A stretch of DNA of 64,000 nt from Ciona intestinalis (lineage: Eukaryota; Chordata; Ascidiacea; Phlebobranchia; Cionidae), in NCBI RefSeq assembly GCF_000224145.3, contig NC_020166.2, positions 5,447,050 through 5,511,049 of the forward strand. Direction: 5' to 3'. Under the pieces are notes generated by a model that saw only the letters and a list, made by a program, of their open reading frames with translations, did not search any database and was not told where the DNA came from. This document shows positions 25,101 to 39,053 of this stretch, piece after piece. Made by a program: the position numbers and the translations under genes. The stretch's first letter is position 1; each line of letters begins with the position of its first letter.

Positions 25101-26944
25101 TGCACGAACAGGAAGAAGAGATTCCTTTGATATTTTACAGGTGGTGTATATAAGCATCCGTTTGTTTTACATATGCTCGTAATGGTTCGCTTATGGCGTT
25201 TTAGGGGGTTCATATGTGGCTAACATAAAACCTTGCCTCTTACCAACAGATGTATACTTACACATCATGTAGCACGATCTGAAAACGAAATGTATGTTTG
25301 AATATATGAAAAAACATTTCATTTGTTTAGATGCAGCAGTTTTTGAAACAGCAGTCAAGAGAAAGGGCCAATCCAGGAACTGCATCAAGCCATGGAACGC
25401 AAAAAACTTCAGTTCAAACACTCAGGTCGATGGAAGGGGGTTCAACGAACTCTTTTCCAGCGCGTCCTGTCAGAACTCATCTGAAAAACCCTGATCAATA
25501 TAACCAGGAAAGGTTCATGCCTCGGTACTCACATGTTCAATTACAGAGACAGTACGAGGATTGGCGAGAGCGTAAACAAAGGCGCCACCGTGCGGTTGCC
25601 CGGCAAAATGCCCTGGATCGGACACACGCCGACTGTGGCCATAAACCATCAACTGTCGACGAAACTGATACGGACTCGAGTGTTTTGCCGAAGCCTCAAC
25701 CGCATTTAATAAGCTCACCTAACCAGCGAATCATGTCGGCAGAAACAAGTCCTTTTTACCGAAGGTTAACCACTGAAAGCGAACCAGCCTTGCTCAGGAA
25801 CACAAAAGCGGCACAATTTCCTAACCCACATGACGGCCTCCCATTCTCGCATGAACTTACAGGTGGCGAGGGGTTTCGGGGAGGAGCGGTTAGACCAAAA
25901 ACCAGCGAATCTTCCAACACAAGACGACACCTATGGCGCACCCAACAACCGCGATCGAGAGAAACCTTACTTGAAGCAAGTCCTAACATTGCCGAACGAC
26001 GGAAGGACCAAAACAGAGGGGGTAACTGTACCTTTAACAAATTCCCTATATTGTATATATGTTTTGACAATGTTATATTAGTACATACGGTTTAAAATAA
26101 TCGTAAGTGACTTGTATTTACGTTACTTACGTTTCAGTCGTTAACGTCGATAAGTTAAACGGGCGGTTCAATTTCGCAAGACTTTCGGCAGGAGCTCGCA
26201 GTGCGTTGAAAGATGCCCACCGAGCCTATGTTAACAGCGTGAACGAAGCTAAAACGAACAAAGCGCTTTCTGATTATGGAAATGAAGTCACAAGTTGCGT
26301 GAATCGGGTCTCCGGTAAAGTCTACCAGGAACGCGACTCGCACAATGAAAGAATTTATTTGGACAGTCGTTCCTCATTGCCAACCACGTTACCTAGCCAC
26401 GCCCCCGTGCGGCGAGGTGATAACAATGTTGAGGGCGCTTGGAGGCGACAGAGAGCAACGAAGCAACAGGTAAAGATTTTAAGTAAATGATAGTATACTT
26501 TTAATGATATTCTATACCTTCTAGGGGTTAACAGGACAACGGGATTCAAAAAGCATTATGCCAAATCTAATTCAAAGTCAAACGAACCAAACTTTTTCAC
26601 GACATTCGGCCGTCACCGTCAACTCTCTCGGTAAAAACAGGCATTTAAGTAATTTAGGCAACACGCTTACTCAAATTTAATTGATTACAGGGTTAACTGC
26701 GTACACACCTATAAATGCAAACGCGCCAGAAAAAGCTAAGGAAAGTAGAACTGCAAAAAGTAAGCAAAAACCATTCTCGACGTCTGATGTCTTTCAAAAC
26801 CTACACATAAACTCGTTTTCTTCTCATAGTGCCGAGGATAGAAAGATCGGTAGCGGAGAGAGTACGCAGGACGGGGGTTCATCGCGAAAGCCGGAACTCC
26901 GTAAACTCACCAGCAGCAGGTTCAAGACTTCTTATTTCGTTTAA
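22104..26944 (+). CDS. Large, mostly disordered protein of unknown family
   Basis: Seven exons join in phase: 22104-23697, 24323-24534, 25000-25140, 25331-26021, 26138-26469, 26525-26630 and 26691-26944. From the first in-frame ATG (22281, MSTLRILTED) this gives 1050 residues. The frame is open upstream to an acceptor at 22103 and reads protein-like (DWSDSDGDTPRKFVLTKRG), so 5' exons probably exist. The protein is rich in Ser, Thr, Glu, Asp, Arg and Gln. It has few hydrophobic stretches, one compact acidic segment (VKFDLDLEIHVVPRES), and one basic helical region (YEDWRERKQRRHRAVARQN). A more structured part near the end reads VNVDKLNGRFNFARLSAGAR. No signal peptide, membrane helix or known domain was recognised. 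A polyadenylation-type AATAAA lies at 27251. It may be a cytoskeletal or scaffold protein; that is a guess from composition. Confidence 0.82.
23853..23945 (+). mobile_element. MITE right-half remnant
   Basis: Only the right half is present (CATAGACCGTTG, GATCAGGATATTTAAATATT, GTGTCCCGTCTTACCCCATC). It lies in intron 1 of the disordered-protein gene. Confidence 0.7.
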
Positions 26945-29900
26945 CAACTTGGCACCAAGCAAGTACAAGAAGCGAAATATTTCAGGCGAAGGAAACGCGG
27001 GTCTGATCGTAACCCCTCGACTCTTTGCATAAATATAGATATTATGAAGAAGGTCGACCAATAATGCTTGAAAGTTTTACCGTGTACAATCACACTGAAG
27101 ATGTTTGTCTCTTATGTAATGTTATTTTAACTGTCCTATCATTATAGGCAGTTGGTGTTGGGTATATAAGGTGTTGCGTATATATATGGTGATTGTACAT
27201 ACGGTTGTTCGTGGTTTGAGTTCTAGTTAGTGTGAACGGGCTTCCGATGCAATAAAGAGTCAGTTTGGCACCAACCTGATCAAACACATGCCATGTCGGG
27301 AAATATCAGATGTCCCTGTAAAGAAGGGTTGTTCAACACATTCATTACTTCCTGAGAAAGTTGTTACCACGCACATTTAAAACTTAATCTAAATTTAAAA
27401 CTTAAGCACAACACTAACGCCCTATTGTTTTGGCGTATAGCCATACGGCGAAATAGGCTTTCTAGCGTTTATTTAGTCACCTGTCACAGTTTAACCAGTA
27501 GAATTAATCAAGTTCAGGAGAAGCAGAGGTGTTGCGTTACCGCTGCTTGTGAGCTGTTGCGTTTGAAGGCGATAAGCAGTTTAGAATCAAATTTCGTGGC
27601 AGAACGCCCGAAACTTTCTGCAAGATTGAAACCTCTGCTGTTTCCATATTTCAGAGGAACAACAGTGTAAACCGCAAGATTGCGGCAGCAACGCTGATGG
27701 TCCATTAAGCTCTTGTCCGGGCTATCTGCTCTCGAATCGGGTGGTATACAGAAGTTAAAAATTCCACTTTAAACAATCAACGGATACCACCAAACCGCAT
27801 CGTGTGCTCTTTAGTTCTTCGGTCGAATGTAAAATTTGTTTTATAAGTAACGAATTCGTTGACTTGGATTGGAAAACAACGAGTCGCTGCTGCATAAGAT
27901 AGCACTCAAAAAGCCACAAGTTTGCTTAGTGTCAGCCGTTAAGGAAATGTGTGGGTCTCACCTGACCGCAGATCTTCTTTCAGGATGCTGTTCACGGTCA
28001 ACAAGCAAAGGATTTTGCAAAGAGGTGACAAACAAGAATACGATTGTGCACAGCTTTAAGTCGAGTCGGTCGATTTGAGCCTTAACGGACGTCAGCTTAG
28101 GGGCACAAAGCGCGCGCTCTCCGAGAATAACGAACTTCCGTGCCCCTGGTCAATTTTATTCTTAAGGAATTGATTCATGGAGAGTTTTACAAGTTGATGA
28201 TGGATTAGTAGGACTCGGCAGTCAGTACACTCGCGGTGATTAGGGGCGGCCGGGTCGGCTGCTTCATGCATAATTCAGCCGTTCCCAAACTTAGTTTCCG
28301 CACCCCAAACTTTACCACGATGATATCGCTTGAAGATAATGCGTTACAGGTGACGCGACGGAACCGTCAATTTTTACGGTATTGGAGCACTGACGCAGTA
28401 GTTAATGACTTCTATATTTAGTTTTCTAAAAGGCACACGATCCGAGTACGCGCACGAATATTGAAGGTTTCAAGCCAAATCGGACTTTGAGTTGTATATG
28501 CGTGCTAACCTTGATATCCGTATGCTGCGGTACGGAAAAGCTTTAAAAGGGGTTGGCCAGAATGTACCTGGAAAGTTAATGCATAGCTATACTGGTTGGT
28601 GCAATATGTAGCTACCAGTGCATATGACAATAGGCCGTGTGTATATTGAAACAAATTAGGAAGATCTATTGTAGTTTTGCGACTCGACACTTCGTTTCCT
28701 ATCGAATGATAACTAGTTAATCTACATTGCACGACAGCTATTTCCTTCCAACTTAAGACTCTATAATATGTCTTCAGTAATTGCGCGAAACACGTTGCAT
28801 TACGCAACAGAGGCGCTATAGCTTTCGCAAACACATATACGACTGTATTGTGTTTACAAGAGAGGATGAGGTGTAAAACAGAAATTAAATAATAGGTGCG
28901 GTGTTTAGGTGTATTGGCTGGTTTCATTTCAAACAAGTGACTGGTGTGGAATTTAAAGCCATAAACGCTCACAGCCAGCTAAAGGTTTTGTATTTATCGA
29001 GCAAGTTTGGCAGTCTTCAGACGTACATTAGGTTATATGTGGTATATAGTGAGAGCTTTAGAGTAAGTTTCGTTCGATCGGCCGTCTGGCGTGACAATGT
29101 GAAGCGAGTTCGGGCGGCAACTTTCGGTGCAACAGTTTCGGCATTAAATATTGATGACAAAGGCCTGTTGACAATGAATTGACGCTTTCTCGGCCGAGAT
29201 AAGTAAGAAAGTTGAAGTGTTAACGATATTATGTCACCCCGAGCCGGTAGCGCACCACTTGTAAGATCGATCGCAGACGCGAGGCTTAATCGAGCAGCAA
29301 AAGAACTGAGTATTTATACTGATGGCTATATATGCAGTTTACTAAGTTCCGTGGACAGTCGTCAAAGTTAAAGATGATGTAATTTGGATATTATTGTCAC
29401 TTGTTTGTATATTAATATTACTGCGCACTTATTATTGCTTATATACAACAGGAGAATTAAAATATTTGTATTTTATCACGTATCTTAAATCTTGTGTTGC
29501 GACAAGGGAATAAAAAGAGTTTTTCCCCCATTGGATGTAAACCAAGTAAGTGGAAGTTTGTAAAATTATTTTATTACAAAATGAGTTGTTGGTTTTTCAT
29601 TGAAGTCGCTATGTGGGAACTAAACAACGCTGCTGTTTTCTCCGTTTGCGTCACATTCTCTGGTAAAGACGAGTAATAAAAGACCAATTTAACGCGTTTC
29701 CTGCTTTTACTCTTTGTACAGCACTTACAACCAAATATTTTGTAATGGCGCACGATGACTTTATGTTTTTAAGGCGATCCACTTTGCCACCCAGGGGTAG
29801 GAAGTGGGTACAATTTTCCTATTTACCATTCCACTTGCTTAATGCGAACAGAAAACGTTTTTTTAAATGTACGAGTCGGTTGTAAAAAGTTAAGTCACAA

Positions 29901-30340
29901 AAAGTGTTTTAAGCGCCAAGGCGAGCTCTTGTCTGCATCCTATTTCACCGTTGTAAAAAAGCAGGACGGCGCCAAACAGTAAAGTTCCGACATAAAAAGT
30001 ATGGTGCGGTCGCTTTGGCGGCGATAAAAAACAAGTCGTGGGGGAAATATGTACGGTGCGCGGCCGTAGTTTAAATTCGCGTTAAAGTCCGGGAAGCGAA
30101 GAACAAAAGATCGTTTTCACTTCATGCTGGCAAAACGGCCATTCCTACTAATTGCTTCATAATTTGTGCGCGTTACGCATTGTTAAAAACATGTTGCACC
30201 TAAATAACTAACAAGACCAGCTGAGCTACGTCAAAATATTGTGTGCCTTTATCGTCGGCATTTTGATTGAATTTAATTAAAAAAAAATGAATGTTGCAAA
30301 GGAGTGTTACGCTACAACGTTTTGTATCGTAAAAAGGCTT

Positions 30341-30528
30341 ATATAGTAGGGTAGACACCTTAAGCACTTAATATCCAAACATCCTGGTCGTTTTTTTATG
30401 CAATTAACAACGGTCTATGGGCGTGGGAAGGATATGATTTTATATTTCATTGAAAGTTCGTTGTTTACTAGCAAATGGGACGAGACAATAGAATAAAAAA
30501 GTGTCCCATCTTACCCCATTCTATATAC
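30341..30528 (-). mobile_element. MITE copy 6, full length
   Basis: Reverse orientation copy: TATAGTAGGGTAGACACCTT, AATATCCAAACATCCTGGTCG, TTGTTTACTAGCAAATGGGA and GTCCCATCTTACCCCATTCT. Both ends are present. Confidence 0.8.
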
Positions 30529-33500
30529 ACAACAAAATACATTAAGCAAAGATAAACATTTATACGCATATTTAAATATCACGCAACGTTTCAACATTCT
30601 TAACAAAATGACGCTCACACTTACTTACACGGCCATAGACGAACCAATTTGATTTTAAATTAGGTCTAAACGGCGAAAGAGACCTAATATTTCGTTCTGG
30701 CCGGCAACCTTTAAAACATACACGGACTTTGAAGAGGAGTGAACTGAATCGCTAAGTTTTCACACGAGAGAATTTACATGTGAACTTGCGCCGGCCCGCA
30801 GTCCCATACAGATAGCATTGATAACTAGAAACAGTACGCCGGGTATTACTGAAAATAAAAGCAAGTTGGGAAAGATTGCATTTAGGAAGCGGACATTGAA
30901 GTTTATTCTAGAGAAATATGGGAAGTCCATGTATATTCCGTTACGATAGGCTTTATAGTAAGTTAAGGCTAACTGGATTATTTACGTTGCTTGCTGTTAT
31001 ACCAAAAATGTATTACAACTTTAACCAGATCGATATATACCCATAAATGTTACACAATGCATATTGCATAGGTGAATGTATATGAGTGTTATTTAGTTAC
31101 CTCACATGGAGGAGCAAGGCAAGAGTTATAACACAGGCATACGCATAACACATTGTGTGGGCCACCAAATTACCAAATATAAGGGGTGGGGGAAATTGGA
31201 AAAAATATATCACGATTTTTAAATGATACCAGGAATTTGTACTATCATGCCTTCATTAATAGTAATATATTAAAATACATGAGAAATTGTTTAGCGATTC
31301 GTGTTATTTTTGATTAATAAATGAATTAGAAGCAGAAGCAAACGACACAAAATACTACTGACGTATAATTTAAAAATTATGTTTAAACATTCTTTGTTTG
31401 TCCCACTGTTGTTATTGTTTTAAACATGTTACCCACAGTATATGCTATTATATGAGGAATGGGTATTGGTAAAACTTCAATTAATAAATATAAAATGGTA
31501 GAAATAAACCTAAATTTATATTTACGAAAAAAAGTATTAAAACTTGTAGTAACTTTATAAACTTTTCCACACATTTAGTATATATGATTACTTTTCCCGA
31601 AAGCCACTTATGCGAATGTTTAAGTGCCTGTAACTGAATTTCGGACATATTTTCCATACATTGTCTTAATATATATTAAATTATAATAACTCATTAAGTG
31701 TTAATCATTGAACTATATTAAACCTTTTAAAGTTTAGCACTTTTTATTTTGAATAAACTACGATACTGGATTAATGATTCTACCTCGCAAACTACAAAAC
31801 TCCGGCATTTTTTAAAATGATTTAGTAAGCGTTTAAAATGGACCTATTTTTACTATGTTTTTTTTCTGCCATTGCAAAAATATTTTAATTCGTTTGACAC
31901 TAAATTTGAATACCCGAAAACACAACCAGGCTTTTTTTAGACGGGGACAATATACTGTCGAATATTATTGTAACATGTTTCTTCTTCTTTCATCATAAAA
32001 AAAAAAGATTTAAAAAAATACCAAGTTCGTGTACCAACATACCCCACCCTACTATATGTAACTATATGACTAAATCGTTCTATGAAACTCATATTGTTAA
32101 TTGTTACAAACAACTACCAAATAACAAAATACTGTATATAGGTGACAGGTCAAATCAACGATTTTAAACACAACAAAATCAAAAATCCAAACGAAAAATA
32201 AAACAGTATCTGAGCTATATATGGTAAACAACTATTATTGGCGTAGGGTCGGGGAGCGTTTAGATTTGTCTCATAGTAGTTGGCCTGCCTCCCGCTTCGC
32301 CATGAAATATGTATGGCAACACCGATTACCGCGCTATTAATATTGTGTATTATCGTAACAGCGTAAACCCCGCGACAAAGTTGGCGCAACTTTCCGCAGC
32401 AGTCGTCGGCCATCTGATATAGTAGCCAATCAAATATTAATGTGCTTTTCCCCTCCACTTCCCAATTTATGGCCGTGTCGTATGGCAAACTGTCAAAATC
32501 GAATGATTTTCAACTTTAAACCAATATTAAATAGACTGCAAAGTTGGAGGAATCGGGTCGGAGAAACTCTAACCTATCGTCATATAGCTAAATAATTAAT
32601 AGTGGGCAGTGCAGACGCAGCGGAAACTGAAACGAGATGTATAAAGAAATTTGCAACATAAAACTCGCCAGCGAACTAGTGCTGCCAAGCGATACCGGTT
32701 TGGAGCAAGAGCGGTTGACGTGTGGCAAGCGACCGCTGCATCCCGGGATAATGCGATATAAGATTGGCGCGCTCCGGGCTGAAAACTCGGCATGAGCATA
32801 TTGCCGGGTAGTAATTGAGCCGAGATCGCTTGGGAATTAGAGTACGGCCAGTGATAAGTACGGGACCCACTCATTAAATATTCATCAAAGATTCTGGGTT
32901 GTATCATCTCGCGAGAGCCGCTGATAAACGAGTTTTTGACGCGTAATTACACTGGAGTTGTTTTTAAGGTTTGTACGACCCAAGTGAATGTCGCGGACAA
33001 TTTGTGGGCACGGTCCCGGGTGGTCAATGCCAATTTCCGGTCACGCTAAAGATTTTAAGCCGATTAGGCCTTCGTAAAATATTCCAACCATTGGGAAATT
33101 AAAGTCTGTTTGCCCAAATTGCCGTCCAACCCGCTTTTGGAAAATAGAGTTAATTTCGCGCGCGAGTGCGAAGTAATAAATCGCTTAAACGTTAAATAAG
33201 TTCCCGGTCTACCCTGGCAAGTCCCACAGGTTTTGGTGGCAAGCGCATCACCAAGAACTCGTTCCAAGGTTAACTGGATAAGTGAATTAGAAACATCTGT
33301 CGGGCGCTGCAGCCTAAAATTCAACTTGGCCTAGCAAGGCTTATGACTTAAAAACTTCGCCCTCTCTCTCGACAATCCGATCGGATACGCCTCTGTAGAC
33401 GTAGCTCCGTCGCATGACAGGCGTTTCGAATGCTTCTCCTGAGACCAACTGCCGCAGGATCCCGCACTCAACTAACTGACCTTGCCTAAATGGGACGTAC

Positions 33501-34440
33501 ATCAACCTAAATGAAAGCGCGTGTTCATATTCAGTTTTTAATCCGGTTGATGGGAGTAACGCAGGTACCATTCGTTATACCTATAGCTCGCTTGTTTAAC
33601 CGTTAGCGCAATCGAAAATTGAATTTTCTTAGGATTGTTTTGCAAAAAGTATGTAACAGTTTAAACTTTAAAGCATCGAAATAAAAGAACAAATATCGCC
33701 ACACCGGTAAGACCGAGATATTTTTAACTACCAGTTTTTGATTTTTTTGTAACTTTCCGATGTTATGTTATTGCGACGTGTGGTTTGTGTAATCTGTCAA
33801 CCAAACGTAAGCTTGCCAATATATATTGACCGTTGCCATGGCTAAACGTTTGACTTCCTTACTGTAATTTACCATTTATTACGAAAGACTGTCGTTTGTT
33901 TGCACAGTTTCCATCTTGCACCATATGTGGGCCGGGAAAATTTATCGTTATCAGACAACAGTTATACGCGAAGTGTGAAAGAGGTTTTAAAAGGAAGTGT
34001 TGCTTGGAAAGTCAAATTTAGCTCTTCTATTGCTAACGTGGAATGTTTAACAGCGACGTTTACCATCAATACCTCGTGGTTTCGCAATTCGATTTGATTA
34101 GTTCTATATCAATCACTTCTAAACGGCATCGGCTACATCCTGCGCCTTTGAATTCCGGTGGCGAATAAAACCGCGTTTGTAATTCGATCAAGATATAAAT
34201 AAATTACAGGCGCATTGTTTATGCCGAGCGCACGGGGCATTCTCCATCAAAATCAACACAAGCACGTGGCTAAGAGAATAAACCAATTAGCAACCGACAG
34301 CTCGCTTTCCTACCGAAATCAGCAATGTCAGCGGTCGAGTTAGAATTAAAGTAATTCGATTCAAGCTGCCGAAATCGCATGACCGACGACTATTTGCCAT
34401 GCATGGCACCCAACAACTGCAGGCCGCGGTATCTCTGTAT

Positions 34441-34644
34441 ATATAGTTGGGTTGGTGGGATATGGGACACCTTTTCATTCCATTTTCTCATTTAGTTTTG
34501 TATAGTAATCATATAATTTTCAAAAAAATATAAAACCAGCACATCCTTACGACTTCAATAGATCGTTGTTAATTGTTTGAAACAAGATCAGGTTATTTTG
34601 ACATTATGTGCTAAAGTCGTCCCATCTTTCCCCACCCCACTGTA
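34441..34644 (+). mobile_element. MITE copy 7, full length
   Basis: Landmarks: ATAGTTGGGTTGGTGGGATA, GGGACACCTTTTCATTCC, TTAATTGTTTGAAACAAGAT, TTATGTGCTAAAG and CCATCTTTCCCCACCCCAC. Confidence 0.82.
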
Positions 34645-35827
34645 AGCTATAAGATTATAAAACCAGTGATGAATTGTACTGTTTTTATTTGTGGATTAAA
34701 TAATACGTTATAACTAGCTAGTGTTATTTTAATTGACTATTGGTCGTTTTTCATGTAGTTGGTCATTAATATTATAAATTATTTGCCTAAATTTTGCGGT
34801 ACACAGCGTGGCGTGATTAGTTAAATCACAACCTAAGCAAGTTTAAAAAGGACAATTATTAACATTAAAGCATTTGCGTTCAATTACTGTCCCCTCAAAT
34901 CCACCGATATTACATTACGAAAAGGGGCTATAAACAGAGACATGCTGGTTGGATTTAGAAAAAAATTCCAACATCGACATACGGTTATGTAGCGCTTTGA
35001 AAAAGGGATAGCTTAGCCGCATTATCTAATTCTTACTTACGGTGACTTACAACGTTCTGTCCGTTAATTGCGCTTTCCTAAAACGTTCCCATCGCGCGCT
35101 AATTACACTGTTTTCCGCGATTGGGAATATCGGGTCAGAAGAGGTATTAGCTTTAGAATAATCCCTAATTTTGAATCGGTGAACATCAATCTGGTAATTG
35201 AATGCAATAAACGTTAATACTGGTACTTGGATGCGACGATAAGACAGGCCGATTTGTTCAATTTTAATTAAAAGCATGAGAATATGTGCCAAACCCGCGT
35301 CTTTACGGAATAAATATAAGGCACATGTTTCCAGGACATAAATTCCCTGTTTATTAAGTTTCCCCAACACATTTGACTTCATACCAACAAACAATACTGA
35401 ATGTAATTAGATGTACATTCTGTCGTTTTGGAAAACCTTTTATGTTACTTTGGTAGATAGGATGCCGCTACATTCCTTAGAAATTCACAACCGAAACAAG
35501 AGAAAATCAAGCGACAACTGTTAGTTATAGAGAAAACTAACACAACGTATATAGTGTTGCTAAATAATAGCTCCTAGCTAGGCACAAACAAAGGACACGT
35601 GATGTGTATGCAGTTACGTTATTTCGAAATTAGACTTTTGTTGATTCAGTTCGTTATAAATGCGTAGATCGCGTAGGCAGACTACATGTTGTCCTATACG
35701 TAACGTTAACTATGTACATCCATTCAAACAAAGCTGTTATTGCTTTACAAAGCACGTAAACTGATCTGCTGCAGTTTCCGGTTCCGAGTGTAAAGACACA
35801 CTTTTAATTGTAGACAAAGGATGCACA

Positions 35828-35886
35828 CGCGTTTTACTTGTATTAAAGTGGTGCAACGTAAAACGCGTTCGTTCGCCGCGTTTTAC
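35828..35886. promoter_or_regulatory. Three copies of CGCGTTTTAC in 60 bp
   Basis: The decamer CGCGTTTTAC occurs at 35828-35837 and 35877-35886, and its complement GTAAAACGCG at 35858-35867. The last two form a perfect inverted pair around a 9-nt centre. Such clustering in AT-rich DNA is unusual and may mark a protein-binding site, but no factor is assigned. Confidence 0.35.
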
Positions 35887-38410
35887 CTGTTATTTGATAT
35901 TGTAGAAATAGGAAGAAACTGTTTATATGTGCTGACCTGATCACAAAAAAAGCCTTGCTTGTGCTCGACTTGTTAGTTTGAGAGTTGTTTAAGTGCTATT
36001 TATGTGTTCTTTCGTCACTAAAGTTTGTATTTCTCTTTAAATCCACAAAATTGGTTCTCTAAATTATTCTATTTTTCCATCATTTATGGCAGCAACAAAA
36101 TGTAATGAGAGGCAATTTTCATTAACAATTTGATATAAACTGTAGATAGCCAAACTAAAAAGTTCACAAACAATAAACAACAGCAAAAATGGAAGTATTC
36201 ATGTTAGAGAATTAAAGAAAAACAAACAAAAGTTATGATAGCAATAAAAGTACACAAAACAACAAACAAATTAGTATACGGATACCCAGCTGTTTTATCC
36301 TGCGCACTTTTTTCGAAAAGGACTATTTTAGGTTATATTTTTGTAATGGTTATGTCAAATATACCGTTTTGTGGTAATGCATATCCCTCATTTACAAAGA
36401 AACGCAAAGCAAGCGATTATAAAATAAAGACTATGGAGATCTATGGTTCAGGTCGTTTAAAAGACTTTCATTTCGACCTTTTGTTTCTTTTACCTCTTGT
36501 GTTGGTATATTCCGGATAATAACGCTGAACATTTGTCTGGAAATCAATAAATACACCACTGCCGGTTAAAAAGTGCTCGCCGTATAGTTTTTTCGTGTCG
36601 CAAGACTGTTAAGGAGCAGGACCGCGTTCGTTCACCAGATGCCGAGTGTTGATTTTGCTGAACTGTCAACACCGACATAACTCGGAGCAGGATCAATAGT
36701 TCGACTTTTACGGTAAAAAGCTGCTCGCCATGCTATGTGCCTTTAAACTATGAATTATAAACCTCGGTTTCGCGTGTCGCCTCAGTTACGGAGAAACCAA
36801 AGAAACGCTTTAAAGAAGCTGCTACAACCTGGTTAAAATTTTCTTTAACATTCAATAAAAATGAACAAAAATCCATATATATGTGAATACAGTGACGCAG
36901 CAATCTTTCAAATTTCCTTTAAAGTAACTGCTACGAAATTGGTTTTTTTAAATGGGTTATTGTATGATGGATGGTTTTGCTTCGCGTGTACTTCTGGGTG
37001 ATTGTACACAAACATGTAATAAATCACACTCTAATTATTCTAGGAGGGTATTTCGCCATCAGCGGTTATTAAAGCAGCTGCTGTTAATTAAGATATAGTT
37101 TGCCAAAGCTGAAATATAACTCCAGCAAAGTGCCATCATGCGCAATGCCACCTGCAGACATCTATAGTCAGGAAATGCAGTTTCGTTTTCTTCCAAATCG
37201 AGAGTATAACGTAAAGATATTTTTAACCCAAGTGTGGGGTTAATATAAAATTAATATTTTTAATGGAAAAACATTAACATTTTTAATTCTTCTTTAAGTT
37301 GTTGTTGCTTTAAGAAACGGAGTACTTTCAGGTGATGTTAAGAGCGATTTGCTGTCGAGTACAAGTGCATTTTCAGCATCTGTTACCGGGCCACAGGGGT
37401 GCTTCATCTGCACTAAAGCTGTAGAGATAGTACAGAGTTGGTCGCACGATTTAGTTGTTGGGGGTAGTTGGCAAGCACTTTGCTATCTTTAGTCCCCATA
37501 TCGATTGACACATCGATTACTTTTGCATGGAGATAAACATGCTAGCAACATCTGTTTCGCCTATCAAGTGATTCTGTCGTCATAACACCCAACGATTAAA
37601 TTATAAACGAGTCCCAAAGGAAAGCAACTTTCAAGAATTTATTTTTGACAAGCGTTATGCTGGTCGTATTATAAGCGGAAACCTTTTGTTTGTTTGTTTT
37701 ATATTGAACTGTATGCGCATCATGTGTAGGCTCTAGTGTATGAATAAGCTACCTAAAAAACAAAATACACCAAACAATTGACGACTGAATAATTAAAAGA
37801 CCTCGCTGGTTCGTGGAATATTGCATTACAAGTAACATGAAGAAAAACGACAAAAAATCAATCATTTCTATGAAACTCGTTTTAAGCAATTTCCATTACT
37901 CATCCGAATTACAAAACATCGCCTTTCTTCAACATGTGCATATGACATTATAAGCCGCTGTCGTTAGTAAAACCATGATGTACACATGATCCGACTGACC
38001 TGATTTGCAGTTCTATCGCCATCGCAGACATCTGCTGGGACATCTGCACTTGCGGACTTGTTTGTTGTCTGATGGCAAATCCATCACTAAAATTTGAGTA
38101 ACTGCATTAATGGGACACAAACTATTTTGTTCACTTAATCCGTAATGAAGGTTAATTATTGCGCTAAGTAATCGTCGCAAAGGAATTGCTGTGGAAACTA
38201 AATCTTTATAATACGTCTTTCCGCATATGAAAATCAAATTGAAAGAAATTTAATTATTCGCGGGCATGTGCTGGAAACTACATAACGTGTTCCGCATGAT
38301 AACAAAACGCTGTTCGATCGCCTGTTTACCGAACGGTAAGGATTTGATCACTGGTTTGTCAAATTGACTGTCATAACGGGCGAACGACTTTTAATCGCTC
38401 GCCCCTGCTG

Positions 38411-38442
38411 GCCGCCATTTTAAATTCGCTAACAATGGCGAC
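38411..38442. promoter_or_regulatory. Pair of YY1-like motifs in inverted orientation
   Basis: GCCGCCATTTT (38411-38421) and AATGGCGAC (38434-38442) both match the core of the YY1 recognition sequence (AANATGGCGGC) on opposite strands. They lie about 1.4 kb upstream of the MYT1 start. The assignment is by motif alone. Confidence 0.3.
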
Positions 38443-38867
38443 CACTACTTTCGCTCTATGTAATCAGGAAAGGTAAGGCGGAAACAAATCAACGACACGT
38501 TCACCTGTGCATTTAATGCGGATTAAATTTCGGCGGTAAAGCTCCGATTTCCGACAACTTTGCACTGTTGATGAAAACAAGTGCACCCGTCCAGAAGTAT
38601 TAAGTTCACTGCCAACAGTTCTCGTAATTGCTTCCGCAATGGGCAAAGGATTTAGTGGCAACGGGCCTTGCAAGACAATGTCAGACCACATGGACCTATT
38701 TAGTTTCTGATTAACAAGCGGCCTACAGCGAATTTTCGCTCGCCTTTCGTTCCCTGGCACCTGCTTCTATCGTTCGCTTGCACGTGCCGACAAATTAGTC
38801 TATACTAGCCTACTTTTTTTTAATTGACTGCGCCATCATTTGAAACATTGGCGAAAACTTTTGGAAG

Positions 38868-39053
38868 TCCAGTTACACAACTGCCTTTTAAATTTAAAAT
38901 TCAAAAAATAGTTTATATAGAGCTTAATTGTTTTACGATTTATTTTTCTGCTAAATAACATTACACAAATTGGCCGAAATAATTTTTTCCAAAGTACTTA
39001 ATGTGCTGTAATTTGGGGGCAGTTGTGTAACTGGACACAACTGCCCCCAAATT
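38868..39053. repeat. Nested inverted repeats (MITE-like, with a perfect 19-bp hairpin)
   Basis: TCCAGTTACACAACTGCC (38868-38885) is the exact complement of GGCAGTTGTGTAACTGGA (39018-39035), giving an 18-bp terminal inverted repeat around about 130 bp. The right end also forms a hairpin: AATTTGGGGGCAGTTGTGT (39010-39028) pairs perfectly with 39035-39053 across a 6-nt loop (AACTGG). Confidence 0.75.

Noticed and set aside
28505-28972. 155-codon minus-strand ORF
   Set aside because: Composition is random-looking, there is no splice context and no homologous feel; long ORFs of this size occur by chance in the GC-richer patch.
32150-33571. Chain of four minus-strand ORFs (112, 103, 86 and 76 codons)
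   Set aside because: No donor/acceptor pairs join them in phase. The patch is simply less AT-rich.
35047-35394. 115-codon minus-strand ORF
   Set aside because: Single open frame without signal peptide, domain or splice evidence.
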